A stretch of DNA of 64,000 nt, from contig NZ_BJEC01000003.1 in the NCBI RefSeq assembly GCF_005405465.1, forward strand, positions 1 to 64,000, given 5' to 3'. Positions 46,577 through 55,203 of this stretch are shown here, one piece after another. The translations under genes were made by a program, and so were the position numbers. The stretch is from Weissella thailandensis (lineage in GTDB: Bacteria; Bacillota; Bacilli; Lactobacillales; Lactobacillaceae). Every line of letters begins with the position of its first letter. Within the stretch, counting starts at the first letter, position 1. Under the pieces are notes generated by a model. That model did not search any database. It saw nothing but the letters and a program-made list of their open reading frames with translations, and was not told where the DNA came from.

Positions 46577-47803
46577 ATGCGAGGAAAAATCCAACTAACA
46601 ACGCAAATTATTATTGGTATGGTCATTGGGGTGATCTTGGGTGCCGTTTTCGGTACCAAAATTGCCGGTGTTAAAATTATTGGTGATATTTTTTTAAGAC
46701 TCATTCAAATGGCCGTCATTCCCTTAGTTTTTTGTACGGTAATTGCAGCCATTGGTAAATTACCGACCAAACGATTAGGGCGATTGGGGGTCAAAACAGC
46801 TGCCTGGTTTATGGGCACGACCTTTATAGCGGCTTTAGTAGGTCTTGTATTAGGTTGGTGGTTCAAGCCAGGTGTTGGGATTGATCTAAAACTAAATCCT
46901 GAGTTAGTCGAAAAATTAACCGGCCATCCAGTTTCTACTTCAGATATGATTTTGGGCTTTTTCCCTACTAATATTTTTGATGCACTTGCCAAAGGTAATA
47001 CAATTCAAGTTATTATCTTTGCGCTATGCTTTGGGGTTGTTTTGAGTAAGGCAAATAACCAGCAAAAGTATCAAGGGTTGGTTAATGGCTTAGAAAAGCT
47101 TAATCAATTACTGGTTGATTTGATTCAATGGGTATTACGACTAGCACCGCTTGGTATTGGTGCTCTGATTGCTTCAGTAATCGCTGAGAATGGTTTAACA
47201 GTCTTGATTCCGCTGTTTAAATTTTTAGCATTATTCGGTATTGGTACATTAGTATTTTTAGCGGCCTTGTTTGGCATGATCATGCTGCGTGCACACATGT
47301 CTTTACGGACGGTTATGCACGGCTTTTCTAACATCTTACTTATTGCGATGACGACAACATCTTCAGCAGCCTCCCTACCTGTTGAAATGCATGATGCCGA
47401 AAAGCGATTAGGTATTAAGAAGGAAATTAGTGAATTAGTGTTACCTTTGGGGATGGCACTGAATAGTAACGGCCTTGCGATGTACTTAGCCTTATCTTGT
47501 GTGACCATGACACAATTTTATGGTTTGTCCTTATCATTTATCATGATGTTTAAAATCGTGATGTTGGCCATTGTGGCTTGTTTAGGGACAGTTGCGGTAC
47601 CTGGCGGTGGTTTAGTTGCCCTTACGATTATCGTACCAACGCTTGGCTTACCGTTAGAAAGTATAGCTTTGTTGGCAGGTATTGATTGGTTTGCCGTTAT
47701 TTTCCGAACGGTGCTCAATGTTGTTGGTGATACAACAACTGCCATTATGATTGCTGCTGATGAAAAGCAGTTAAAACAAGTTGGTTTACCAGCGAAAAAT
47801 TAA
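46577..47803 (+). CDS. DAACS-family dicarboxylate/amino-acid:cation symporter
   Basis: The 408-residue transporter has the GltP/DctA fold: eight helices and two re-entrant hairpins, the first with TTTSSAASLPV. The helix-7 motif, NMDGT in characterised glutamate transporters, reads NSNGL here (GMALNSNGLAMYLA), so cation binding or substrate choice may differ. The start ATG (46577) is three bases after the hydrolase stop codon. It ends the TPP-controlled operon before a strong terminator. Confidence 0.88.
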   Translation: MRGKIQLTTQIIIGMVIGVILGAVFGTKIAGVKIIGDIFLRLIQMAVIPLVFCTVIAAIGKLPTKRLGRLGVKTAAWFMGTTFIAALVGLVLGWWFKPGVGIDLKLNPELVEKLTGHPVSTSDMILGFFPTNIFDALAKGNTIQVIIFALCFGVVLSKANNQQKYQGLVNGLEKLNQLLVDLIQWVLRLAPLGIGALIASVIAENGLTVLIPLFKFLALFGIGTLVFLAALFGMIMLRAHMSLRTVMHGFSNILLIAMTTTSSAASLPVEMHDAEKRLGIKKEISELVLPLGMALNSNGLAMYLALSCVTMTQFYGLSLSFIMMFKIVMLAIVACLGTVAVPGGGLVALTIIVPTLGLPLESIALLAGIDWFAVIFRTVLNVVGDTTTAIMIAADEKQLKQVGLPAKN

Positions 47804-47806
47804 TTG

Positions 47807-47843
47807 AAAGAGGTTGGGACAAAACAACGGTCCCAACCTCTTT
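47807..47843 (+). terminator. Terminator of the thiamin operon (GGTTGGGAC type)
   Basis: AAAGAGGTTGGGAC (47807-47820) pairs perfectly with GTCCCAACCTCTTT (47830-47843). Confidence 0.9.
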
Positions 47844-47880
47844 GTGCTAAAAATGCATTAATTATAAGGTTATAAATTTA

Positions 47881-48015
47881 GCATAAACGCGTTCCAAAAG
47901 TCTGAAGCCCCAATATAACGTTATTTACGACATTCTTGTCCTTCGCTTTGCTACGGCCAAAAATGACGCAAATAACGTTACAAACCGGCTTCAAAGCGAC
48001 TTTTGTCTCGTTCTC
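47881..48015 (+). repeat. Dispersed imperfect-palindrome repeat, copy D (full length)
   Basis: GCATAAACGCGTTCCAAAAG, TCTGAAGC, AACGTT, then the core CCTTCGCTTTGCTACGGCCA, and the right arm CGGCTTCAAAGCGACTTTTG. It is the same element as at 5421-5552 in reverse orientation, and lies between a terminator and the marR promoter. Confidence 0.82.
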
Positions 48016-48067
48016 TTTTTGTATCATTTAGGTTATTTACAAAGTAAATGGAAGTGATAGAATTTAG

Positions 48068-48081
48068 TGTAGCAAGCAACA
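48068..48081 (+). promoter_or_regulatory. Imperfect MarR-operator copy upstream of marR
   Basis: TGTAGCAAGCAACA is a near copy of the perfect palindrome at 48572-48585. It lies 19 bp ahead of the marR-family start codon, suggesting autorepression. Confidence 0.55.
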
Positions 48082-48099
48082 TATTTTTGGAGAGAAATT

Positions 48100-48552
48100 A
48101 TGCAACAAACATTCTTGGATGAAATTGGACCACAGATAAAAATTGCGAATACGTTAATTGAAAAGGAATTAAATAGCCGGGTCGCAAGTTTAATTAGCGA
48201 GTACCCTTTGACGGGACCACAAATTACGTTAATGGTTTATTTATATGAATCAAAAGGTAGAACAATCACGCAAAAAGAAGTTGCTGATAAATTTGTTTTA
48301 AGCCACCCAACGATTCGTAGTATTGTCAAACGGCTAGCTAACCATGGCTTGGTTGATGTTGGTTATTTAGAAACGGATCATCGCCAAGTTACGCTTTCCT
48401 TATCAAATAAGGGTTTTCAATTACTTGAAAAGCATATTGATGATATTCGGCAAACGATGACAGATGTTAATAAGCAAATTGTCAGTCAGTTAAGTGATGC
48501 AGATATTCAACAATTACAACAGTATCTAAGTACGATTATTCATCATTTTTAA
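48100..48552 (+). CDS. MarR family transcriptional regulator
   Basis: The 150-residue protein has the winged helix-turn-helix of MarR proteins (residues about 35-100: LTGPQITLMVYLYESKGR, KEVADKFVLSHPTIRSIVKR, then GLVDVGYLETDHRQVTLSLS) with dimer helices on both sides. It precedes a multidrug exporter by 50 bp, with matching palindromic sites in front of both genes, so it is very likely the exporter's repressor released by a toxic ligand. Confidence 0.9.
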   Translation: MQQTFLDEIGPQIKIANTLIEKELNSRVASLISEYPLTGPQITLMVYLYESKGRTITQKEVADKFVLSHPTIRSIVKRLANHGLVDVGYLETDHRQVTLSLSNKGFQLLEKHIDDIRQTMTDVNKQIVSQLSDADIQQLQQYLSTIIHHF

Positions 48553-48571
48553 TGGTGTTTTTTGTATAAAG

Positions 48572-48585
48572 TGTAGCATGCTACA
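48572..48585 (+). promoter_or_regulatory. Operator in front of the MFS exporter
   Basis: TGTAGCATGCTACA is a perfect 14-bp palindrome 17 bp before the exporter start codon. Together with the copy at 48068 it defines a probable site for the MarR protein encoded between them. Confidence 0.7.
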
Positions 48586-48602
48586 TATTATAAGGAGGAA
48601 GT

Positions 48603-50006
48603 ATGACGTCTCAAGCAATTAGTACAAAGAAGAGAACCGTCATGATGATTGTATTGTTAGCCGGTGCGTTTGTCGCCCTGTTGGCGGAAACGTTTTTAAA
48701 TAATGCAATACCTACCATCATGTCGGCTTTTCAAGTGACACAGTCTTCAGCTCAATGGTTAACGACAGCCTATTTATTAGTTGTCGGTTTAATGATTCCC
48801 CTGTCTGCTTGGATTTTTGAGTCATTTAATCTACGGCAAAATTATTTAACCATGATTGGTATCTTTTTTATCGGTTCGTTGATTTGTGTTTTCGCACCTA
48901 ATTTCGGTATCTTGTTGACCGGTAGAATAATTGAAGCAGTCGCAGCCGGTGGCTTAATGCCGTTTATTCAAAATGTTATTTTGATGATGTTTCCACCAGA
49001 AAAACGTGGGATGGCGATGGGAATTACAGGGCTAGTTATCGGTTTTGGTCCTGCAATTGGTCCAACGATATCAGGAGTGATCTTACAGTATAGTCACTGG
49101 CAAATGTTATTTATTATTTTAAGTGCGCTTAGTGCATTAATTGGCGTTGTGGCTATATTTACGATTGGTAATTTACACGTGCCTAATAAACAGACAACAG
49201 ATATGTTATCGTTCTTAGAATCAATTATTGGTTTTGGCTTACTGTTATATGCGTTGTCAGAAGTTGGTAATACCGGTAAAGTCACGCCGTTGTTAGCAGT
49301 TTTGTTTATCATCGGGCTTGTAACGATTTATCTTTTCGGTCGCCGTCAATTACAGCTCCCCCAACCATTATTAGATATTCGCGTGTTTAAAAATATTCAA
49401 TTTGATATCTGCACATTATTAAGTATGATCAGTAATATTGCGATGGTCAGTGTTGAGTTGGTATTGCCACTATATATACAAACTACCAGAGACGAAACAG
49501 CATTGACTTCAGGTTTGATTATGATGCCAGGTGCAATCGTTATGATGATTTGTAACCCGGTATCTGGTATCCTGTATGATAAATTGGGTATCAAGAAATT
49601 ATCATTATTTGGTTTTGGCATGCTGATACTAGGGACATTGCCAATGTTGATGTTTGATACAACAACGAGTTTGTTAGTTATTGGTATCAGTTACGCTGTA
49701 CGAATGGTCGGTATTTCTTTCACGATGATGACAACGTTTACGGCAGCTATTAATGCGGTGCAGTCTGATTTAACAGCGCATGCGAATGCAGCGTCATCAA
49801 CTCTTAGACAAGTTGGTGGTTCATTTGGAACAGCAATTTCGATGTTAATTGTTACGTTAACGATTACTTTGCAGTCACACATGCCTCATCAAATTGCGCT
49901 TGAGCACGGCTTTTATTGGGCCTTTATTCTGATGATAGGATTTGCATTGATTGGTTTATTGGCATCATTATTTTTGCCTGCGAAGAAAGTCGTGCGTTCA
50001 AACTGA
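48603..50006 (+). CDS. MFS multidrug exporter (DHA2 / EmrB-QacA family)
   Basis: The 467-residue protein has about fourteen membrane helices, as expected for DHA2 drug:proton antiporters. Motifs: LAETFLNNAIPTIMSAF in helix 1, WLTTAYLLVVGLMIPLSAW in helix 2, and motif C GLVIGFGPAIGPTISG in helix 5. It should expel toxic organic compounds across the membrane. The start ATG follows AAGGAGGAAG. The upstream MarR gene and operator indicate ligand-induced expression. Confidence 0.92.
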   Translation: MTSQAISTKKRTVMMIVLLAGAFVALLAETFLNNAIPTIMSAFQVTQSSAQWLTTAYLLVVGLMIPLSAWIFESFNLRQNYLTMIGIFFIGSLICVFAPNFGILLTGRIIEAVAAGGLMPFIQNVILMMFPPEKRGMAMGITGLVIGFGPAIGPTISGVILQYSHWQMLFIILSALSALIGVVAIFTIGNLHVPNKQTTDMLSFLESIIGFGLLLYALSEVGNTGKVTPLLAVLFIIGLVTIYLFGRRQLQLPQPLLDIRVFKNIQFDICTLLSMISNIAMVSVELVLPLYIQTTRDETALTSGLIMMPGAIVMMICNPVSGILYDKLGIKKLSLFGFGMLILGTLPMLMFDTTTSLLVIGISYAVRMVGISFTMMTTFTAAINAVQSDLTAHANAASSTLRQVGGSFGTAISMLIVTLTITLQSHMPHQIALEHGFYWAFILMIGFALIGLLASLFLPAKKVVRSN

Positions 50007-50009
50007 ACA

Positions 50010-50065
50010 ATGTAAGAGTTGTTTTGAAGCTGGTGGTTCATGCTATAACATTTACAGACTTATAA
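50010..50065. repeat. Dispersed repeat, degenerate copy E
   Basis: GAGTTGTTTTGAAGCTGGTG followed by TTCATGCTATAAC and TTATAATTAAT matches the right arm and flank of the repeat, read in reverse; the core is lost. It lies beside the terminator at 50087. Confidence 0.45.
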
Positions 50066-50086
50066 TTAATATATTTTTATTATAAA

Positions 50087-50120
50087 AAGTGGTTGGGATA
50101 TTTGTGTATCCCAACCACTT
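50087..50120. terminator. Bidirectional terminator (GGTTGGGAT type)
   Basis: AAGTGGTTGGGATA (50087-50100) pairs with TATCCCAACCACTT (50107-50120). It separates the convergent exporter and transsulfuration genes. Confidence 0.88.
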
Positions 50121-50162
50121 GTTTTTGTATTTAAAGGCATGTTAATTTTTAGCAGCAACTTA

Positions 50163-51323
50163 CTAATCTGTTAAATAAGCCAATGCTTGGGCAAAATCTT
50201 GCTTTAAATCGTCAAAATCTTCGAGACCTACTGATAGGCGTAGTAATCCTGGTGTCACCCCACTAGCTTGTTGTTCTTCGGGACTAAGTTCGGCATGGGA
50301 CATCGTACAAGGATATGACAGAATCGTCTCAACTGCTCCCAGAGAGACTAAAAAAATAGGCAACTGTAGGTGTTGCACTAGGGTCTGGACATTGTCTTCA
50401 CTGCCAATATTAAACGATAAGACCGCCCCACCTGATAATGCTTGTTTAGATTGAATGGCATAATTTGAATCGTCTTTTAATCCGGGGTAATTAACAGCTT
50501 TGACAGCTGGCTGTTGTTGTAGCCACTGCGCAATCTTGGTCGTGCTCTCTGTTTCTGTTTGTAAACAAACTTTGAGTGTTTTCAGGCCACGTAATAGCAA
50601 CCAACAGTCACCGATACTAAGCGTTGCGCCCATGGCATTTTGAATGAAATAAACGGCATCTCCCAAAGCATCATCTTTGGTTACAACCAGGCCGGCCAAA
50701 ATGTCGGAATGACCAGACAAAAACTTTGTGGCACTGTGAATAACCAAATCAGCACCAAGCGATAGTGGCTTTTGATAAAGTGGTGTCATGAAAGTGTTGT
50801 CGGCAAATAGCAAGGCACCATGGGCATGAGTTGACTTAGCTGTTGCTGCTAAGTCAACGACGGTAAGGGTCGGATTAGATGGCGTTTCTGCATAAACGAC
50901 CTTTGTGTTTTCTTGATAAGCTGCTTCTAGCGCCTCTTGGTCATTTAAATCAACAAATGTATGGCTGATACCGTAATTAGGCAACAGTTCAGTAACCAAA
51001 CGGAACGTACCCCCATAAACATCTTTTGTGATAATAATGTGGTCACCTTGATGGAGGGTCAAAAAAGCTGCTGTAATTGCAGCCATACCAGTCGAGAAAG
51101 CAAAGCCACGTGAACCACCTTCCAAATTAGCGATGCTCTCTTCTACTTGATCACGAGTAGGATTGCCACTTCTTGCGTAGTCATACTTTCCCAGATTCCA
51201 AGGGTCCTTCTGTGCAAAAGTTGAAGAAAAATATACGGGTGTGTTAACAGCGCCAGTCAATGGATCTGGACGTACAGTATCGTGAATGATTTTGGTTGCA
51301 TCGTTATAGTTAGTTTCGCTCAT
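50163..51323 (-). CDS. Transsulfuration PLP enzyme (cystathionine beta-lyase / gamma-synthase family)
   Basis: The 386-residue PLP enzyme shows YDYARSGNPTRDQVE near the N-terminus, SNPTLTVVDL, the active-site lysine in VIHSATKFLSGHSD, and the C-terminal LSVGLED. Family members make or cleave cystathionine; MetB, MetC and CGL cannot be told apart with certainty here, though the methionine T-box upstream favours a role in methionine formation. The start ATG lies behind AGGGAG. Monocistronic. Confidence 0.9.
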   Translation of the reverse strand: MSETNYNDATKIIHDTVRPDPLTGAVNTPVYFSSTFAQKDPWNLGKYDYARSGNPTRDQVEESIANLEGGSRGFAFSTGMAAITAAFLTLHQGDHIIITKDVYGGTFRLVTELLPNYGISHTFVDLNDQEALEAAYQENTKVVYAETPSNPTLTVVDLAATAKSTHAHGALLFADNTFMTPLYQKPLSLGADLVIHSATKFLSGHSDILAGLVVTKDDALGDAVYFIQNAMGATLSIGDCWLLLRGLKTLKVCLQTETESTTKIAQWLQQQPAVKAVNYPGLKDDSNYAIQSKQALSGGAVLSFNIGSEDNVQTLVQHLQLPIFLVSLGAVETILSYPCTMSHAELSPEEQQASGVTPGLLRLSVGLEDFDDLKQDFAQALAYLTD

Positions 51324-51411
51324 GTGTTAAACTCCCTCTTTGTTAGTCGTTAGTGTCGTAGTAGTTGCTTTTTTAATTGTTTTGCCTTTCTAATCGTTTT
51401 ATGTACGCCAA

Positions 51412-51685
51412 ATAAAAAAGCTTTCGCCTATGCAATAAATGCACAGGGCGAAAGCTTCGTGGTACCACCTGAATTTCCTATTAGTTCACACTAAATAGGC
51501 TTAATAAGTTCACTTTTCAGTAAACCTGGTGAAAATAACGGGCACCACACCGAGAATACTAGCCAAATGATCAATATCTAGACTCTAAGTTCATCTTCAT
51601 TATTCGCACGAATTACCCTTTTTACCAAACGGGTTTCTCTGTCTACTAGTTTGAATAACTACTCTTCTTTTCAATGTCTAATTAT
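51412..51685 (-). promoter_or_regulatory. T-box leader with methionine specifier
   Basis: Minus-strand AGGTGGTACCACGAAG (51470-51455), terminator GCTTTCGCC/GGCGAAAGC followed by TTTTTTATT (51455-51412), and stem I with AGTAGTTATTC and ACAGAGAAACCCGTTTGG. The specifier loop reads AATGAAG-ATG-AAC with ATG at 51594-51592, the same context as in the metNIQ leader. It predicts induction of the PLP enzyme when tRNA-Met is uncharged. Confidence 0.87.
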
Positions 51686-51762
51686 TTTTTAAATTTTCTC
51701 ATATTATCATTAAGGATTTTATTTGTCAAACTTCAAACCAGTTATGGTCAGCTTGTTGTATT

Positions 51763-51825
51763 AAAAAAGACAGCTATTATGTCATCTGAAATGAACTTTC
51801 AGTAAACTACATAGCTGTCCTTTTT
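51763..51825 (-). terminator. Terminator of the CrtC-like gene
   Basis: AAAAAAGACAGCTAT (51763-51777) pairs with ATAGCTGTCCTTTTT (51811-51825) with a long loop; T-run on the minus strand. Confidence 0.65.
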
Positions 51826-51843
51826 AGTTTTTAAATTGTGGAA

Positions 51844-52941
51844 TTAAACGTGTGCTTCAGGGTCTTCTTTACCACCGTAATTATACTCGTAAATCATATC
51901 TCCTGATTCAGTTACTTGCTGGCCATCCTCTTCAAATGACAAGGTTCCCTTTGCAAAGTAACGCATATAACCGGGTTGAATGCCCATCTTATCATATTGT
52001 GCGCGAACTTCATCCGTTGCACCCCAGTACATGTTACGAACCTCAAGTTCTTGGTGCCATTCTGTTGTGAACGTAACAGTCTCACCATCTGCATTTGCGA
52101 AGGTATACTTTGAAGTCTTTGGGAAATGCTTCTTGATTTCTGGTTGTAAGGTCAATTCAGTTTCGTGTGTGAAGTTACCATCCGTTTGGAAGATGACTTC
52201 ACCAGTTTTGTTGTCCATTACACCAAAGAATGGAATTTGCTGGTAATCGAATTGCTTAGCAGCAACGAAATCATAAATTAATACAGTGTAGTTCTCAGTA
52301 TACAAGTGTCCCCAAAGCCAGTGATGCCAAGCCACGATTGGTGAAATATTTACCCATTGGTGATCGTGGTAACCTGAGCCAGTGACTTCATGAGTTTCAC
52401 CGTTATAAGTTAATGTTCCAGTGACTTGGTTCTTCACAACACTTAAGTCAGTATAATGATATTCATCATTATCTCCTAAGGTGATGATACCAGTATTTCC
52501 TTGCCGGAATGGCTTAACAAGCGCATGGAAGTGCAAGTCAGCAGCCACATCAGCTACTGGATCAATATGAATTTCGTAATCTTTGAAGTCACCAACAACA
52601 CTGTGTGGTCCAACCTTTACATCACACTTCTCTTTACCGAAATATGACTCCTCGGCTGGATAATCAATGATTTGTTGACCATAGGTTTCTCCCTCTGGTG
52701 AAGTAATAAAAATACCGATATCAGGATGATCACCGGCTTCTTGAAGCTTATATGGTGACTTTGGATGGAAGTAGAAAACGGCTTTACTACCATCATCTAA
52801 AATAGCATCAAAATACCAAACTTCTGATGTACCAGGTATGTCAGTATCGCGACGATCGTCTTCCCAAGTTTGAACTTTGTTAGGATCAATGCCTAATTTT
52901 TCAAAATCTGCAGGTTGGTCCATTAAACGTGCTTTTGCCAT
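51844..52941 (-). CDS. CrtC/AttH-like lipocalin-fold protein (carotenoid 1,2-hydratase family)
   Basis: The 365-residue protein fits the CrtC/AttH family, built of two lipocalin-like barrels: TSEVWYFDAILDDGSKAVFYF at residues about 37-57, then the conserved GSGYHDHQWVNI near residue 188 and WLWGHLYTENYTVLIYDF. CrtC proteins add water to carotenoid ends; other members handle unknown lipids. No signal peptide is seen. It is divergent from a CruF-like membrane protein, so the two probably act together; the substrate here is unknown. Confidence 0.8.
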   Translation of the reverse strand: MAKARLMDQPADFEKLGIDPNKVQTWEDDRRDTDIPGTSEVWYFDAILDDGSKAVFYFHPKSPYKLQEAGDHPDIGIFITSPEGETYGQQIIDYPAEESYFGKEKCDVKVGPHSVVGDFKDYEIHIDPVADVAADLHFHALVKPFRQGNTGIITLGDNDEYHYTDLSVVKNQVTGTLTYNGETHEVTGSGYHDHQWVNISPIVAWHHWLWGHLYTENYTVLIYDFVAAKQFDYQQIPFFGVMDNKTGEVIFQTDGNFTHETELTLQPEIKKHFPKTSKYTFANADGETVTFTTEWHQELEVRNMYWGATDEVRAQYDKMGIQPGYMRYFAKGTLSFEEDGQQVTESGDMIYEYNYGGKEDPEAHV

Positions 52942-53234
52942 GTGAAATTCCCTCTTTTATATCTTCGTTATTAATCTTACATATGCATTATAGTGTCATA
53001 GTGTATAGTTACTCAACCAATAAAACTGCCTAAAAAGTTTGGTATTGTGTTGTCGGCTTTACTGTTAAGCGAACACAAAGAAGTTATTTTTTCGATAGAT
53101 TCTTGCCTGAAAAATTGCAAAAGTTAAAAACTTGACACGTGTAAAGGTTGGCCTTAAAATCACAGCAATTAGTTAATTATGATTTAATTGATTATGGTGC
53201 TATTATTCTCATTTCTACTAGGAGGTTTAATGTT

Positions 53235-54167
53235 GTGACTAATATGGTATTAGCACGAACAATTGAAGTGGTTTTCTATTTTGTTTATCTTTCGGCAGCC
53301 GTGGTGCTGGTCAAAAATAAACGACTTGAGCAATTATTTCAGTTGATTACGTGTTCATTATTGGGTGTTTCTTTAGAGTTATTTAGTGTATATATCTTTA
53401 AAACGTACCACTATTATTCTCATTTTCTGATTAATATTGGTGACGCTGGTGCTTTGAAGAGTGTGCCTTTATGGGTTGGTCTTGGCTGGGGATTGCTCAT
53501 GCCATTGGCTATCTCAGCAGCTAAGAAAATCGTGAAGACGCCCTTTGCCGCTGGGTTAATTGCGTATGTGATTGTGATTGGTTGGGATTTGATCTGGGAC
53601 ATCATTGCCATTCGTACAAGCGGTGGTATGTGGGTTTGGCACGGTTACCCAACGGATTTGAAGATTACGATTGACGCATTATATGGTATTCCTTGGATGA
53701 ATTATTTGGGATATTCGGGTGCTATTGTACCGCTGTCAATGATTATGGCGTTCAACAAGCGCAAGTTCCACGTACAAGACAGTAATGCACGTAGTTTTTG
53801 GTTCTCAATTATTAACTATCTAGAAGGATTAGCTGCGTTTATTGTGGTTGTTGCTATCTTTGCATTAATCAATAATTTCGTTGCTTCATTTGCTATCGTG
53901 GCATTCCTAGTTTTGTTCATTGGTATTCTGTTGTATATGCTTTACGCAGTATTTATGAAACAACAAGTTGATTTCTTTAAAAATGTTGACTGGGCGTTCA
54001 TCTTGCAATTTGGATTAAGTTATATTGTTTCTATGTATATGGGATTCTATATTGGAGTATTCCAGGATAAGCCTTGGTTAGTCGTTGTTCATTTGATTTT
54101 GATGGTGGTAACCCTTCTATTTGGGGTTATTTCACCTAAGAAGCGTCAAACAGTAGGTGAATATTAA
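53235..54167 (+). CDS. Polytopic membrane protein resembling carotenoid hydratase CruF (DUF422)
   Basis: The 310-residue protein has about nine membrane helices. The segment GWDLIWDIIAIRTSGGMWVW followed by YGIPWMNYLGYSGA matches the WD...G.W.W...YG.P..N.LG pattern of the CruF/DUF422 family, whose known members hydrate or cyclise carotenoid ends. Identification is by motif only. The start is GTG 53235 behind AGGAGG (ATG 53244 possible). It is divergent from the CrtC-like gene; no carotenoid backbone genes are in the window. Confidence 0.65.
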   Translation: MTNMVLARTIEVVFYFVYLSAAVVLVKNKRLEQLFQLITCSLLGVSLELFSVYIFKTYHYYSHFLINIGDAGALKSVPLWVGLGWGLLMPLAISAAKKIVKTPFAAGLIAYVIVIGWDLIWDIIAIRTSGGMWVWHGYPTDLKITIDALYGIPWMNYLGYSGAIVPLSMIMAFNKRKFHVQDSNARSFWFSIINYLEGLAAFIVVVAIFALINNFVASFAIVAFLVLFIGILLYMLYAVFMKQQVDFFKNVDWAFILQFGLSYIVSMYMGFYIGVFQDKPWLVVVHLILMVVTLLFGVISPKKRQTVGEY

Positions 54168-54171
54168 GTAT

Positions 54172-54210
54172 AAAAACCATAGTCACCAACATAATGTGAC
54201 TATGGTTTTT
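54172..54210 (+). terminator. Terminator of the CruF-like gene
   Basis: AAAAACCATAGTCAC (54172-54186) pairs with GTGACTATGGTTTTT (54196-54210). Confidence 0.9.
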
Positions 54211-54254
54211 ATTGTCTAATAAACTCTTTTTAGAAGAATAATTCAATAACACAA

Positions 54255-54290
54255 AAAAAGCATTGCAACTCACTGATTGCAATGCTTTTT
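54255..54290 (-). terminator. Terminator of the lactate oxidase-FNT operon
   Basis: AAAAAGCATTGCAA (54255-54268) pairs with TTGCAATGCTTTTT (54277-54290); 15 bp past the FNT stop codon. Confidence 0.9.
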
Positions 54291-54304
54291 ATAGTTAATT
54301 TGTA

Positions 54305-55165
54305 TTAGTCAACATATGATGTCTTGGTACGGTTCAACCAAGCATATGTCATTCCAATAATCAATGCACCACCGACATAGTTACCGATCAGGGCAAAGAA
54401 TAGATTGTGTAGTATACTTCCAAGCGTCATACCAGCAATTGCACCGTTTGAAGCAAAGAAAGCTAATGAGAATGCTGGGAAGTTGGCGATAACGTGTTCG
54501 TATCCTAAGAAAGCAAAGATAAAGATAACGAAAATAATAGCCATAACTTTACCACCATCATCCTTCATACGTAAGTTGATCGTGAAGGCCGTGTTAACGA
54601 TAACGTTAGCGAAAATAGCTTCGACGAAAATTTGAAGTGATGACTTACCCAACTTACTAGCAATACCAGTAAATAGGTAATTACCAGCTGGCAAATCCTG
54701 GAATGGTCCGGTTAGGGAAACCATATAAGCAAATAGAATTCCCCCGATTAAGTTAAATAGTAACGTGGTACCAAGAATCTTAGCTGCCTTAGAGACTTTC
54801 AACTTTTTACGATAAACACCAACGGTCATAAATAACATATTTGAGGTTCCAAGTTCAGCTCCCATGAAGATGATCATCACAAGTGACCAACTAAACATGA
54901 AAGCGAAAGTGAACTTTCCTGAACCAGGTGCTATTTTTTCAGCTTCTAGCGCTGTTCCGAATGCAGCAGCGGTTCCTAGTGTTAGGAATAAGGTTGCGAG
55001 CATTGCTCGTGCAGCATAGCGTGCATAACTATTGTTAAATAGCGCAACTTTATTCATTAAAGCTTCATCAATTTTTTGGAATAAAGGTGATTTCTCAGCA
55101 GGCGCTTCTTTGGCCTCTACGCTAGGAACATCAGCTTCATAACTTCTATCTTGTGGAATATCCAT
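54305..55165 (-). CDS. Formate/nitrite transporter (FNT) family channel
   Basis: The 286-residue protein has an acidic N-terminal tail (about 1-45) and six membrane helices of the FNT fold; GAELGTSNMLFMTVGVYRKK and FAFLGYEHVIANFPAFSLAF are the two helix-breaking signature regions. FNT proteins pass formate, nitrite, acetate or lactate as a pentamer. It starts 38 bp after the lactate-oxidase gene on the same strand, which suggests lactate or acetate rather than nitrite as its cargo; that is inference. Confidence 0.88.
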   Translation of the reverse strand: MDIPQDRSYEADVPSVEAKEAPAEKSPLFQKIDEALMNKVALFNNSYARYAARAMLATLFLTLGTAAAFGTALEAEKIAPGSGKFTFAFMFSWSLVMIIFMGAELGTSNMLFMTVGVYRKKLKVSKAAKILGTTLLFNLIGGILFAYMVSLTGPFQDLPAGNYLFTGIASKLGKSSLQIFVEAIFANVIVNTAFTINLRMKDDGGKVMAIIFVIFIFAFLGYEHVIANFPAFSLAFFASNGAIAGMTLGSILHNLFFALIGNYVGGALIIGMTYAWLNRTKTSYVD

Positions 55166-55203
55166 GTCTTCTCCTAAAGTGTTAATTTATTTTTTATTTT
55201 TAA

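Noticed and set aside
53148-53234. N-terminal extension of the CruF-like protein from a TTG
   Set aside because: The extension is polar, lacks a ribosome site, and runs over the AGGAGG that serves the GTG at 53235.
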